A stretch of 22,835 nt of DNA, from NCBI GenBank assembly GCA_900088475.1, contig FLMG01001432.1, forward strand, positions 17,206 to 40,040. Direction: 5' to 3'. The position numbers and the translations under genes are program-made. This DNA comes from Hyphochytrium catenoides (taxonomy: Eukaryota; Sar; Hyphochytriomycetes; Hyphochytriales; Hyphochytriaceae). Positions 10,068-21,572 of this stretch are shown here, one piece after another; position 1 is the first letter of the stretch, and each line of letters opens with the position of its first letter. Below the pieces are notes generated by a model. That model did not search any database, was not told where the DNA came from, and saw nothing but the letters and a program-made list of their open reading frames with translations.

Positions 10068-13000
10068 CTATCGTCTGAGCTTCGTGTACCAAGCAGGAGT
10101 TGGGAGGAGCGGCGGAGGATTGTTAACAGGCGAGGGAGCTTCGACACCTAGAAGGGTTATCTCGGGTTATTGCTCGAGCCAAAGCAAAAATCGCGGCAGG
10201 AGATAGCAGAGCGAAAGTGCCATGGATAACAGTTGGCGGTAGCGACATGAAAGGTAACGCTATCCATGAAAGGCAATCACTAAAGAATGGAGCTCAGAGA
10301 CGGTAGCAAGGTTGTGAGAAGACAAGAGAAGAAGAGCTTACTAGTAGTTTTGGAAGGAGGAGCCTTCAAAGAGATGAGAAGATCTTGGACCGACTCTCTC
10401 GTCTCCAGCAGCAATCGCAGCTCTTCACGGAGGGCCCCATAGCGAAGAGACAAAGCTTGCAGCTCTTCCCTTCATTGAATGGAAATGACAAGTAAGATCC
10501 AGCAAAGATTAAGTGAAAGGATACAAACAAGGATGAGACGCCTAAATATTGAGGTCTAATCCATAGACAACGCCTAAGCATTGAGCTTTAAGTCATAACC
10601 AACGAATGAATATATATATGAATATAGGTCGATTACCTCGCTACACTAAGGTCCTTCTCTAGCTTTTGCCTATCAGCGGCCCCTCGCTCAAGCTCCGCCT
10701 CCTTTATCCTGAGACTCTCAACCTGGGACATAAGTACCAATTGGGCGCCGTTCGAACCCAAAGCGACCGCACGTCTATGTTAGTGCGAGCAGTAATTGAG
10801 GGTAATCACAGGGCAAGATTCCATGCTAACCAGGTAAGAGTGAGGTTGTCTTGCAAGAGACAGCTGCCAGTTCAAGCCTTCGATTTTCTTGTTCAACTCT
10901 TCGCAACTCCTCTCTCTTGATTCGAGCTGAAGATTCGATCAAGGCAGAAGGTAGGCGTGGTTAGAACAAGGAGAGGGAAACAGTAGAAGACACTCTGCGG
11001 GAAGGGAAAGTGCGTAGAAGTCGCAAGAAGTATCCAGACAAGAAAGAGGTTATCTTACCTCGCTCCTCAGTTCTTCCGCCTTCCGCTCTGCCTGCAATAG
11101 CTTTTGGGCCAGGTGGAGGCTTTGGCTCACCTGGTCGCGAGATAAATTAAAGACAGTCGTTAGCCCTCCGCAGTGGACCGGCAGCAAAAATGAAAGCGAA
11201 TCTCGAAGAGGTGGGTCATTAGTGAGACCAAGTAGAGAGAGAGGAAAAACGGCGTGGAGGGTGAGGCATGGGGAAGAGCTAGACGGTGGTCAGATAAAAA
11301 AGCAGAAGGTACGTGTCCGCTGCGATTATAAGGTAGCAATGAACAGAGCATATAAAAGGGGGCAGAATGAAGAAGAGTCCAGGCAGCGCTCTAGTATACT
11401 GCTGGAGAGTAAGTATAATGCGTTCAAACAGTGATACTAACCCTTCTTTGAGCCTTTGTGGGCAGAGTCCCAAGCACCTGAAGTGCCATCTCCGCCTGAT
11501 TTGCGTGCCCCTCCGGCGACCCTCCCGCTCCGTGGAGGATAGCCGCATCCACCTCCAGCTCCATTTCCCTGTAGCTTTGGAGCTTTTCTCTCTATCGGGG
11601 TGCTCCATAACTTAGTACCATGACGCGCATCATAATAAAGTGGGACAGAAGAAGAACACCACTATGGAGCGAAACCATCTAGTACCGCAAAACAATAGAG
11701 TAGGAGTGATAGCTCAAAAGTCGTGAAGCAGCACAGAGTCCGTGGCTCATAGCGATTATCCTACCTCTGCAGTAAGAGCTGTCTCGAGCTGTGTAATCTT
11801 TTGCAATGAAGCACTCTCCAAGCTCTGGAACTCGCCCTTGTGGATCTCAATCTGGCGGCACGGGAAGAGAGAGAGCGGAAAAGGACCAAAAAGAGCTTAA
11901 CGGTAGCTTGAAATTAGGAGAAGAAGTAGACCCTTACAGATCCAAGAGCCCGTTTCCCTTCTTACCTTCTGTGTCAGCATCTCGTTCTCGATCTTCAGTT
12001 GACGGAGAAGGTTCATCTTCTCTTCTACACTGGCGCTCATCTGGGAAACCTGCAGTACAGCACCGACGTTATAAGCGCTCCTCACACTAACTAGACCCTG
12101 GCGCCCAATCCAAAAAGTCTCGCCCATTTTGCGATTGTTCTGGCCCATCAGCAACTCCCATTTGCTTTACTTAGTTCACTCTTCGCTAACCGTCCCTTAC
12201 CTCGAACATCTTCGTCTTGACCTCGCTTCTAAGGTCTGAGAGGGTCGCTTCGTGCTCAGCCTCTATTCTTATCTGCTTAATAAGCTTCATGACGAAAGAG
12301 CGACGTAGTAAGATTATCATTTTCAAGGGGACTGAACCAATATTAAAAAGCCGCTCTAACTCCTACCTACCAATGCATCGTAGGAAGCGGTCGCCTCCTT
12401 TAGTTTGGTCTTCGTTCTCTCTAACTCAGCAGCAAGTTCTTCTCTTTGGCGTGGCGACAGAAATAGACGATTCGGGAGTGAGTTAAAACACATGTAAGAT
12501 CAGATGAAGGTATAAGATGTCAGAGGCATTGGACCTCAGACATATGAGCTACACAGACGCTCAAAGGAAGCAGCTTACCTGGAATCTTTTAGCATCTTAT
12601 TCTCCCTCTCCCAGATTTCCTTTGTCGCCCTTCTGATCTCTTCGATCTCCTTCTGACTTGACTCCCGTAGCCTCTCTATTTCTGATTGAAGCTTCGACTG
12701 GCCCGTACAAAGAGCAAAGTTAGACAGAGTGAGAAAAGATGTTTTGTTTTTGCTTTAGATTGTTCAACGAGAGCAAACACGGCCGGACATCAATGCAAAT
12801 GGGAGAGAGCAATATTGGCATGCCAAAAGAGAGGAAGGTCTAAGATTCAGAGAGGAGCCGTCTGCTTCGATCGAAGCTAGAGAGAGAGTGTGTTAAGGGT
12901 CACATAGCGCAATTAGATAGCAGAGGTGCCACTTACGTCATAGGCTGCTTTGTGCTGGTCTTTTACTTCCAGCAGTTGGTCATAGTACTGCTGTTTGCTG

Positions 13001-15472
13001 CGCTTTAGATCCCGCACCTACGTAGGGCCGTCACAGACGGTAACGACGCTAAGTAAACGTACGAGGCAAAGATAGAGTATAGAGAATGACTGAGGAGAGA
13101 CAATACAAGATGGAAGAGTTGAAGGAGCCAAGACGTGTCACCTTCTCCAGAAGTCTTTCCAACTCCTTTTCTCGCTTCCCTGCTTCTGATCTATGAGTCT
13201 CCGTCTCTCTCTTGAGGTAATCCTTGTCTACCTTCAAAAGCTCTACTTGCTTAGAAAGTTCCTGGTTCTGACGCTGGGGCAGAACGAAAGCAGAAGCGGG
13301 GGAGGCAAGGGCTGACCTTAGCTTTAAAAGACTCAAGGAAAGGCCTGTTACTTCGCGTCCACCTCGTACGGTCTTTCAATAACGGCGATGGTAATGAGTG
13401 ATGAGAGCCAATGAGGTGAGCAGAAACGTGCAAGGCCTGCAAAGGCTGGGCTTTACTGAAGAGAAAGATGGCTGACATCCTCGGAGGAGACACTATAAAG
13501 AAAGAAGCATAGATACCTGGGCCTCTGCCAAGGAATCGGTGGCAATCATAAGAGACGCGCTAGTCTTGTCTTCTTTTTCCTGAAGTCTTTCGTACGCCTC
13601 CTCCAGCCAGTCCTTCTTCTCCAGTACAGCGGATGCTCTTTCCTCTTTGTCTCGTATATCTTCTATCTGCACGACAACGAGAGATTTAGGAAATGATGTA
13701 AGAATCCCAGAGTCACAGAAGCCAATAGACCAGGAATAAAAAGAGCAGGAAGTTATCTCTCTCCGCTTTGGCGTCTTTCCCGGAGCTTCATAATCTTCAT
13801 CTAGGACGCCCTCCATTGCCATGTTGCGCTCTCCTCTTTCCATTGTGCTTAGTACTCCCATCTAACCCCATTAGGTTACGTGTTTTTGAGCCTTACCTTC
13901 TTCGTGGTCAGCTTGAGCTGCCCCTTCAGTTCCTCTATTATGGCCTCGCTGGCCCGCTGGTGGTGCTCTCTGCGTGCCTCGGCTTCTGATAGTAGATCCT
14001 TGGTATGGGCTAACTCTCTGTACATTTGGTACTCAGCCTTAGAGTCACATCACAGTCTTTTGCCGCACTCGCTCGATACCATAATCTTATCCTCCATACA
14101 CCTTATCTTCTCTACACTTTTTGCTTGTAATTGCCTTAGCGTACCTCCTTGTCTTCTCAAGGTCAAAGGTGAGACTCGTAACATCTTCAGCCTTCCTCTC
14201 TAGCATCTGCCATGCCAGCAACGTGCGTCCGGGCCAGAAAAAAAGGCGGGCACAGGGATTGGCATCTTTAGCTTAGCAGTCCATAAGATGGTCAACGTAG
14301 AGTGGCAAGAAAGAAGCAATTAGCTTTACCCCTCTCGTCCTCTCCAACTCCTCTTTCGTCTTGTGAATATGCTCGTAGAACTTCATGCAGACAAACTCTC
14401 GCAAAGAAAGACGCTCTTCAGATTCTGCCTTCAGCTGTAGAACGCGGGCCAGAAGGCAGAACATTGTTAGGCAATCGGAAAGAGCAGGGAAGGATGGATT
14501 GTCTTGGCGGCAGGGCAGCGAAGAAAGTAGTATGGCGTTCTAGTCTCCGCTGAAAGCAGGAAGGCCAACCGCAAGCACATGAAAAGTGAACGCGAGCAGA
14601 CAAGAGAAGTTGTACGTAGGCAAGTGTTTCTCATTCTACCTCTGCATAGAGAGCATCCGAGATAAAGAGATCTTCAAAGCGCATCTTTTCCTGCTTCAAT
14701 CTTCTCCTGAGAATTGGAACCTCTGCCTCCAGCTTCAATGCCGACTTGCGAAGGCTGTCAATCTCAGCTGCCCGACTTGTCTGTTAGGAGGCAGCAACCA
14801 AGAAGAATCACTTGTTTCAGGGAGGGGCTTACGGCGTGCGAACTAGGCAAGCTGGTTTGGGGAGAGAGATGTAGGTCATCCCTTATAAATTTACGAGTGA
14901 GGGTGTGGGAGCTCCACTCGGACGAAGAGGAGCCAACCAATAACCATCAAAGAGAAGCGCTGTAAGAAGGGAATGCAGCACAAGATCCATACGTACTTGG
15001 AGGGTCTGTAGAGTAGAAGAAAATTGTTCTCTCTCCTTGGCCAGCTGCCGCTGTGCCGCAACCCTCTGGAGAACTGCTTCCTCCAACTGCGTCTCCAACT
15101 CCTTAAGGCGCACCTCCCAGGAGTTGAAAACTCCTTCATGCCGACGAAGCGCGGCGGAGAATGTGCGAGAGGAGGAGGTGGAGGCACGGCGAGCCGCGAA
15201 GGTGGCGGCGGACTCAATTGTCCCTCGCCGTCCTAGGTGTGAGTGGAGGGGCAAGCAAAGAACAGCCGTGGAAATGGAGAAGTCCCGACGGCGCAGAAGG
15301 ACGGGCATTAGAAAGCAGATTTAGAGGCAACATGTTACTGCGCATCATGAGCTCAAGAGGGAAGAATACCGGTTGGGGGTACATTGGCCTCTACGAGATC
15401 CTGCTCTAATCCATCCACATCCACGCTGCTTGGCAATGAAATGGAGTCATCAGAGTCGTGAGAGAGTTCCAT
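10068..15472 (-). CDS. PIBF1: Centrosomal coiled-coil protein, PIBF1/CEP90 homologue
   Basis: Family role: PIBF1/CEP90 works at centriolar satellites and the distal centriole with OFD1 and MNR, and is needed for ciliogenesis. Twenty exons read on the minus strand: 15472-15370, 15232-14997, 14780-14640, 14434-14330, 14206-14102, 14037-13897, 13666-13517, 13273-13142, 13017-12937, 12697-12579, 12443-12371, 12275-12201, 12049-11966, 11851-11765, 11591-11442, 11130-11059, 10926-10831, 10722-10637, 10469-10342, 10147-10068. Phases agree throughout and give 747 residues (human 757). Colinear matches remembered from human PIBF1 include LREFVCMKFYEH (human IPEYVSVRFYEL), ELSKQVELL with KDYL, EIWERENK (human EMYERENR), EFQSLE followed by KITQL, LPTKAQRR (human VPTTAKRR), and a C-terminal PAWYTKLRR. 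Nearly the whole chain is predicted coiled coil after a Ser/Asp-rich start. The least certain junction is exon 5 to 6. The ATG at 15472 is the first in a plausible context, but the frame stays open upstream. Confidence 0.88.
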
Positions 15473-16247
15473 TTCTTGCGGTTGTCGATCCGGCCTGGTT
15501 ATTTTGTTGGACAGCGTCGCCCTAGACAGGTAGTTCCTACGCAGCTGCTTCCTCAGCGTCCTTGCTGCTAGCCTCGGGGATCACCCGGCCAGCATCATCT
15601 CCGATAGAGTTGTGTCTCAGGTCCATCACTCCTAACCTGAGCACCTTATTAGTTGCAAGGTCATAGAAGCACTCCTTCAGAGCTCTGACGACCCGGACGG
15701 AGCTCCAGCAAGCTCCAAACACGAAGGAGAGGAGGTTATCTGAAGATCTGCAGATGGATTCTTCATTCTCAACATCATGACGTTTGGTAATAACAGAACG
15801 CTATCGGTCTGCTCAGGCTCCAGTTATCAACCCACAATAGCCTTGTAGTAACTGATTTATGGGGGCTAGAGCTACGGTATTATGAATAAAATGACAAGGG
15901 ACAAATAATATACAGGACCTGTACGACTATGGAGAAGATTGTCATGGATCCGTTGTAAGAACTGAAGTTGTGATTTTATGATGTTCTGCTGTTTTGTGAT
16001 TCGGGAGAGTCTTGGGAAGATCAGAATGTGAAGCTTTCTTTCTGCAGCTCATCTTGTCGTCCGCTGCAGCTTCGTCAGCAGACTGCCAGACTGCCCGAGA
16101 GACTGAGAGACTGCTCACAGCGCTTGTCTACCCTCCTAGGCACCACGAGTCAGGGAAGGAGTGCCTGACTGCTCAAACACTTTATCTGTGGTGACTGGTT
16201 AGGGCTACTTACACACATAGGTTTCAAGGGCTGTAGAAGGAGACACG
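15473..16247. promoter_or_regulatory. Shared upstream region between PIBF1-like and EIF2D genes
   Basis: These 775 bases lie between two divergently oriented start codons (15472 minus, 16248 plus), so both promoters should lie here. An AT-rich stretch at about 15880-15912 is the least GC-rich part. Short direct repeats of GACTGCC and GAGACTG occur at about 16079-16115. No specific factor site is assigned. The minus-strand LRR-like frame occupies part of it. Confidence 0.45.
15537..15800 (-). pseudogene. Leucine-rich-repeat-like open frame without a start (fragment or 5' exon)
   Basis: An 87-codon open frame runs from just after an in-frame TAG at 15801-15803 to a TAG at 15537-15539. It has no ATG of its own in frame before the conserved part except one inside the repeat. 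The segment VMDLRHNSIGDDAGRVI fits the ribonuclease-inhibitor-type leucine-rich repeat pattern (LxxLDLxxNxIGDxGA). It ends only 64 bases upstream of the PIBF1-like ATG on the same strand. It could be the last exon of a small LRR gene, a decayed copy, or an alternative 5' exon. Calling it a pseudogene is a guess; the LRR match is one repeat long. Confidence 0.35.
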
Positions 16248-19200
16248 ATGTTTCGGCGAGGAAAGGACCTGGGCATCAACTCACGATCTCTATTGAAGAA
16301 CAAAGATGCCAGGAGCCTGAGGGCTAAGATTCTGGAAAGGTTCCCGAATGTCAGCGAAGACCAGTTGAAGGTGGTCTTTCCGTCAAAGGTAGGTGGTGGC
16401 CATACTCCCATGCCCGTTCCTGGAACTAATGGCTGACCTTTCATTCCCTGCTGTGCCATGCATAGGCTTCAATAGACGTTATTAAGCTTGCATCAAGGGC
16501 ACTGGTCTACGTTAATGTCGATACTGGGACACCTATCTTCTTCGACGTGAATGGGCGGGGCAACCTCTATCCTACGGGTAGGTACGCCTTGTAGGGCTCA
16601 GAGAAGAGAGGGGAAAAAAGCGTTGGCGAGGAAGAGCGGGAGAGAGAGCGAGAGAGAGGGACAGAGACAGAGAGAAACAGAGACCGAGAGGAGACAGCGA
16701 GGGGAAGAAAGAAACGACGGAGAGCGAGAGGACGAGGGACGACGAGACACTTTATGATTCGACAAGTCTATTCTATCTTGTCGATACGACCCCTTCTTGA
16801 TCGATTCCTTTTTTCCTGCTAAGCAATCTATTTCGATGCTTCTCCACATAGTGTATACCTTATGGGAGATTCCAGCGTTGGCTCCATTCTTTGTCGTTCA
16901 CTGTCCTGTGAGTCAATACGTCCTGGGAGGGGCGGATGTGATGCTTCCGGGAGTAGTTCGACGGTGTACTGACTTACAGAGCCTTAGGAAGGGAGAGTGC
17001 AGGTAGTGCTGCTGTTTATTACCTGCTCTCTCACTCTCTCTCCTTCAAGATCATCCTCAGGTGTTATTACTCTCTTCCCTTTTTGTCCTCTCAGTCCTGG
17101 TTTCCTCCTTTGTCGGCCCAGGCGTATCAAAAGTACTGTGCTTTGCAAGCCCTCTTCTCCTCCATTTGATCCTCATCTTAACACAGGAGTGTCGTGGGAA
17201 ATGGGAACCCCGCCCCTTTTGCTGTGGGAGAGATTTTGGTTGATGCGCAGTACATAGAAGCGAATGGCATGAAAGGAAAGGGCCTGAAGGTTTTGCATCA
17301 TTATGGAGATGAATTGTGGGCCATGGGACCACAGACAGTGCCCAACGAAGGTAAAGAGCCTTACCACCGCTGGTCACTTCTCTCAGTCCTTTTCATCTCG
17401 CAGCATTTGGTCGTAAGATACATAAAGGACAATCTGGTGTGGGCGACACATTGCCTCGTCCTGTTTCAAACTCTATACTGGCCTGTGAAATAAGTCGTCC
17501 TTTTGCCAGTTCTGCTGCGGCTCCTCTGGCTGTGTACCCTCCTGCTAGCTCTTCGTAGCCTTACTCTCTCTTCGCTGACACCTTGTATCTAGGATTCACA
17601 ACCACAATGGTCGTAGCTCTCGACACCGAAGAAGATGGAAGGGAAGAAGAAGAAGAAGAAGATCATCAGGATGATCCGACCGCGGAAAATGTAGAAGAGG
17701 AGGGCAAGGATGACCACCTAGACCAAGAGGGTGGCGCTGAAGTAGCCAAAGCACGAGCACTTGAGGATGATTTGGAAGAAATATCTCTCTCTTCCGAAAG
17801 TGTTCCTATCGCACGATCAGAGTTCACCGAGGAAGAGATGGATCATTTGCTAGAGAAATCTCTCTTCCAGGCACTCAAAAAGTATCTAAAGGATAAGGAT
17901 CTCCCTATGCTTGTCAATGTGTTCTGGGCCAAGGTGATGATTCCTGCAAGGCCCCCAGGTGAGGACTTCCCACTGTTGGGCCCTCCTTCGAGTTCTATTT
18001 GGCCACCCTTCAAGCCATTTAACCCGTTCCTTGAGCCGTTGGTCTGCCGATTGTAATCTGACATGAGTGGCCACAGGCTCCACGCTTGACTTGAAGCGTT
18101 CCAGTTATAAGAAGTTGTCCAAGTTTCTGGCGACGATGAGCAAGAGAGGAGTACTGGCGGTCGAGGAGAAAGGAGGCGTGCAGTCTGTCATTGCTATCAA
18201 CAGGGCGCACGCTGATTACAGAGCTCACACCCTTTATAGCCCCATTCCTATTGCTCCGCCTGCTGAAGCTGAGAACCAGGTGCTCTTTACAGGCCCTATG
18301 TTATCCCTCTTTCGTAGCTTGCACGCTTTATGTCTGTTCATGCCTCTTTGCGTCTTAACACTTGGACGACGTCGCTGACCTTCCTCGTCCTACAAAGGAT
18401 CTGGCTTTAGGGTCCTGCTTCAATTGATCCCACTGATAGACATTTGTTGACTAACAGCATCCTCGCTCATATTGTCTAGCTTCTTTTCCGTCGTAGGGAT
18501 CATCTGCATTGTTTTCTCTGGTCTACGGCGTCTGATTGAGTGTGTTCCTACCCTGTCGTCCTCTGACTTTTATGTTCGCCTACCGTTCTCATCATAACTT
18601 CCTCGTCTGACCATTAATCTCGACAGACAAGCCATCAGAAACGCCCTTCTGCGGCGCTGAACCTTGACGTGGTATCTCTCTACCGTCCCACCACCTACAT
18701 CCGCCCTGTGCTTAAGAATGAGGAGGGAGACCTACAGTTCTCCCCTCTTTTCACTGCAAAGGAACTACGGGATGCATTGGGCCGCTATATTAAGCGGGAA
18801 GGACTGGAAAGTCAGGAGAATAGGCGCTTTATAAGGTGAAATGCTTCGCTGCTTCGCAGTTTGCTTACTTCTTCTGCTGTGTAAGAGAATTCCTTGCTTT
18901 TAATGCCCTCTCTCCTCCGTAGCATTTCTGCCTTATTAGCCCAACATGCTGTCTTGTCTGGACGGCGCCAAACTTCAAAGCTATGCTCGATTTGTCTTTC
19001 CAGCCCTTTTCATCACTGCTCCATCGCACCCTTACCTCCAGGACCACCAGTGCCTCCACTAACGCTGAAAGACCCTTGCCATCCACCGTGCTTTGCTTTC
19101 TTCCATCTTCTTGCACTCCTTCTTGTCACTGTGACAAGGCTTGATCCAGCTCTCACAGAGGCGATATACCGGTCAGGAAAGACTCAGATGCAGAAGCCTG

Positions 19201-19628
19201 AAGGGGGAGACTACCCTAGGACTATGGCAAGAGACGAGCTCTTCGCGAAGATTCTCTCGCGAATGCAAGAGTATCACGCCCTCAGCCTCCACAGCGAGAG
19301 AGGAAAGGGAGAGAAGGGAGAGTACGAGATCCGCGCAGGGAAGGTGCAGCCAATCGTCATAGAGACCAAGCGAGTCAGTGGCAATAAGAAGGTGACCCAT
19401 GTCAGAAACTTAGAGAAATTTGGGATTTCTCCTGCGGAGCTGTCTCATGAAGCGCAGAAGAAGTTTGCTTGCTCCTCCGGAGTGCAGCCACTCCCGGGGA
19501 AGGGCAGAGGAGAAGAGGTCCTTATCCAAGGAGACAGAGGAGAGGACATTGTCGAATACCTGGGTACTCGGTACAATATACCGAGCAAGTACATAGAAGA
19601 GATGGCTGGCAAGGGATGCAAAAAGTAG
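16248..19628 (+). CDS. EIF2D: Eukaryotic translation initiation factor 2D (ligatin)
   Basis: Family role: eIF2D binds the 40S subunit, can deliver Met-tRNA to the P site without eIF2-GTP, and helps recycle post-termination 40S complexes. Eight exons read: 16248-16388, 16466-16577, 16852-17002, 17187-17350, 17593-17958, 18077-18279, 18627-18835, 19139-19628, all GT-AG and phase-consistent, giving 611 residues (human 584). The N-terminus (MFRRGKDL, LRAKILERFP) matches the eIF2D/MCT-1-like module. The PUA region shows NLYPTVYTLWE, VLGGADVMLPG, and a VGNGNPAPFAVG segment. Exon 5 carries a strongly acidic linker (about residues 200-230), then FTEEEMDHLLEKSLFQAL, the winged-helix part. Exons 6-7 (LDLKRSSYKKLSKFL, FTAKELRDAL) are the SWIB/MDM2-like domain. 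Exon 8 is the SUI1 domain with NKKVTHVRNLEKFGI and a basic C-terminus. Order and length match a full, intact gene. Confidence 0.95.
16618..16746. repeat. GA-rich tract inside EIF2D intron 2
   Basis: A degenerate polypurine stretch (GAGA, GACAGA, CGAGAG units) fills about half of the intron at 16578-16851. Open frames in it are Arg/Glu or Ser/Leu repeats and are not coding. Confidence 0.85.
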
Positions 19629-19876
19629 GCCTGGGGCAAAAGAGAAAGCAATTGTCATTCTAGACAGCCAACCGTAGAGGTGAGACAGAGAGTGAAAGAC
19701 GGATAGCGCGGGGCCTGAGTTCTAATCATTCGGGAGGCTTGTGCTGAACTGAAGATGAGTGGGCCGAGTTTATGCTTCTCCGATGCTCTAGACGCTGTCC
19801 ACTTGGCCCCCTCGCTTGCTGCCTCATTGACACAGGTCGAGACTGGCTCTACGGTGTCATCTTCAATTTCTGTCTC
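19629..19876. other. Convergent 3' region of EIF2D and the second esterase
   Basis: Only 248 bases separate the EIF2D stop and the esterase stop on the opposite strand, so the two 3' untranslated regions probably lie close together or overlap. No canonical polyadenylation signal is seen. Confidence 0.5.
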
Positions 19877-21572
19877 TCACATCCCACTGGGAGGGGCTGG
19901 ATGCAGCATGCCGGGCTTTATCTCTATGCAGTTGCTCTCTAAAGCTGGATATCTGCGCTTCAAATGGCGAGCGAAGAACTCCATCACCAGCCTCATTTCG
20001 CTCTGTTAGACAACGAAACGTCAGGAGTCCGGCAGCAAGGAAGAACAACAGCCAATATCAAAGCAGAATATTATTAGATGAAGCAGCTGTAGAGGGAAGA
20101 GCGAGAGAGGGAACACGCAGTAGGAGAAACAATGAATTCGTGGCAAGTATTTGGTCAATAAGAGCTTAACACACCTGTGAGCTTATCATCCCATGTCCTT
20201 TCCCTTCGACTACCTCTAACCGAGCGTCGAGTTCCCTAGTCTCTCCTGTACCTAGCCAAGCGCCTTTGTACTTCTGTAAGGTCAGTCTAGCGAGTGAGAG
20301 AGGAACAACTCCATCTTTGCTGCCATGAATTAGCAGGAGAGGAGTTAGCGAGTCTCCTTCGTGCCTCGTTGACGGACTGGGCAACTTTTGCGTCTGGGAA
20401 GCTAAGAGACTTTCCTCCAGGAAAGACGCACAGACGACGATCGCTCCTCCTAGAGGCGGATAGAGGGAGAGAAAGAGAGACCGCAGCAGATGGAGGACCA
20501 CAGCTCCTCCTTGGGAGAAGCCGAAGAGAAAAAGAGAGTCGTGGGTCCAGCCATTCTCTTCTGAGCACAGCCAGGAGATGAGATCTAAGAGACTTTCAAC
20601 CACTGTCTGGAGACTGCCAAACGGATGAAATGATAGACAAGACTGCCGTTAGGAGGGAGTTGAAAGGCCGTTGGGACGAGAGAAAAAGGGTAAAGCTGCC
20701 GCCGTCACGTGGCCACAGAACAACAATAAAGCTGGGTCAGGTCTGTCCTTTCCTTCTCACGTGCCCTCTCTTTCTCTGTCTCTGACTAAGAATCTTCTGA
20801 CGCTTAGTTTTTCTTATCCTCTTTCCCTTCATTGTCCTTTTGGGTTTCCTCAGTTGGTTCTCTCTTTCTTTGCTGTGCGTTTGATTGCGGTCACTCTTCT
20901 TTCTCTCCCTACTATCCTCCATTTTCTTTCTGCCCCCGATCGCTCACTCTACTTCAGCACTTTTGCGGGTGATACCTGTCAATCCGTCGGCGTTCATTAG
21001 CAGTTGGTTGGATGAGTTCACCACTCTCTTCAAAGGAGTGGAACCATGAGCTTCCCATGTCAAAAGGAAGGCGATAGGGTGCCCGCAGCGAGAGAAGTGC
21101 TTCATCGGAGCAGGAAAAGGAGGGAGAGAGATATAGGCCAACGTCAGATAGAAGGAAGAAAGCGTAGAAAGAAAGATAGACTGTCGGTAATTAAGTGCAT
21201 CCATAGTCAAAAGAGAGAGTGACAGAGAAATGAGACGATGCCTAATAGTTAGACAGAGTTACCTGTCTGTGGCAGAGCCATTCTCTCTCCCAGCTGGAGA
21301 AACGGCTTCTCTGAGTCTCCCAGGCCGTGAAAGAAGATGAGGAGATTGCTATCTATGCCGTCCGCACTGCTTCTGTACTCCCAGTGGAGCCCTAGTGGCC
21401 AAGGACGGGATGACGACGGAGGAGGGCGGAGCTTTTTCTTTCTCAACGGTGGGGGAGTGCTCACGTTGGTCTCTTTCTCTCTATTCTCCTCCTTTGGCTC
21501 CTTCTTTGTCTCTCTATTGTCTCTCGCGCTACCGTTCGACTTTTGTTCCTCCTTCTTTGTGCTTTGGGCCAT
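19877..21572 (-). CDS. Acyl-protein thioesterase / carboxylesterase-like hydrolase
   Basis: Four exons on the minus strand: 21572-21263, 21099-20976, 20613-20175, 20002-19877, all GT-AG with agreeing phases. From the ATG at 21572 this gives 332 residues. The fold is that of the phospholipase/carboxylesterase (Abhydrolase_2) family, which includes LYPLA1/2 and fungal relatives: LLIFFHGLGDSEKPF at 77-91 is the oxyanion loop, LSLRAP and FDMGSSWF follow, then GFSQGG with Ser178, HGSKDGVVP with Asp245, and GKGHGM with His285, a complete catalytic triad. The C-terminal exon has MRLVMEFFARHL, the usual last helix. Residues 1-55 are Lys/Glu- and Pro-rich and not part of the fold. Family members remove thioester-linked acyl groups from proteins or hydrolyse small esters; the substrate is not determinable. 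The start is uncertain: the frame continues open upstream to beyond 21839, so a longer protein is possible. Confidence 0.85.

Noticed and set aside
10748-10762. GTTCGAACC resembling a tRNA T-loop
   Set aside because: The flanking bases do not form a T stem, and no acceptor, D or anticodon arm can be drawn around it; it lies in a PIBF1-like intron.
16012-16194. 60-codon plus-strand frame upstream of EIF2D
   Set aside because: No homology and composed partly of short GACTGCC/GAGACTG repeats; more likely 5' untranslated or promoter sequence.
18894-19138. Upstream extension of the EIF2D last exon frame
   Set aside because: The sequence before 19139 is pyrimidine-rich intron with an acceptor at GACAAG|G that joins in phase to the previous exon; the human alignment starts at Arg-Leu-Asp-Pro.
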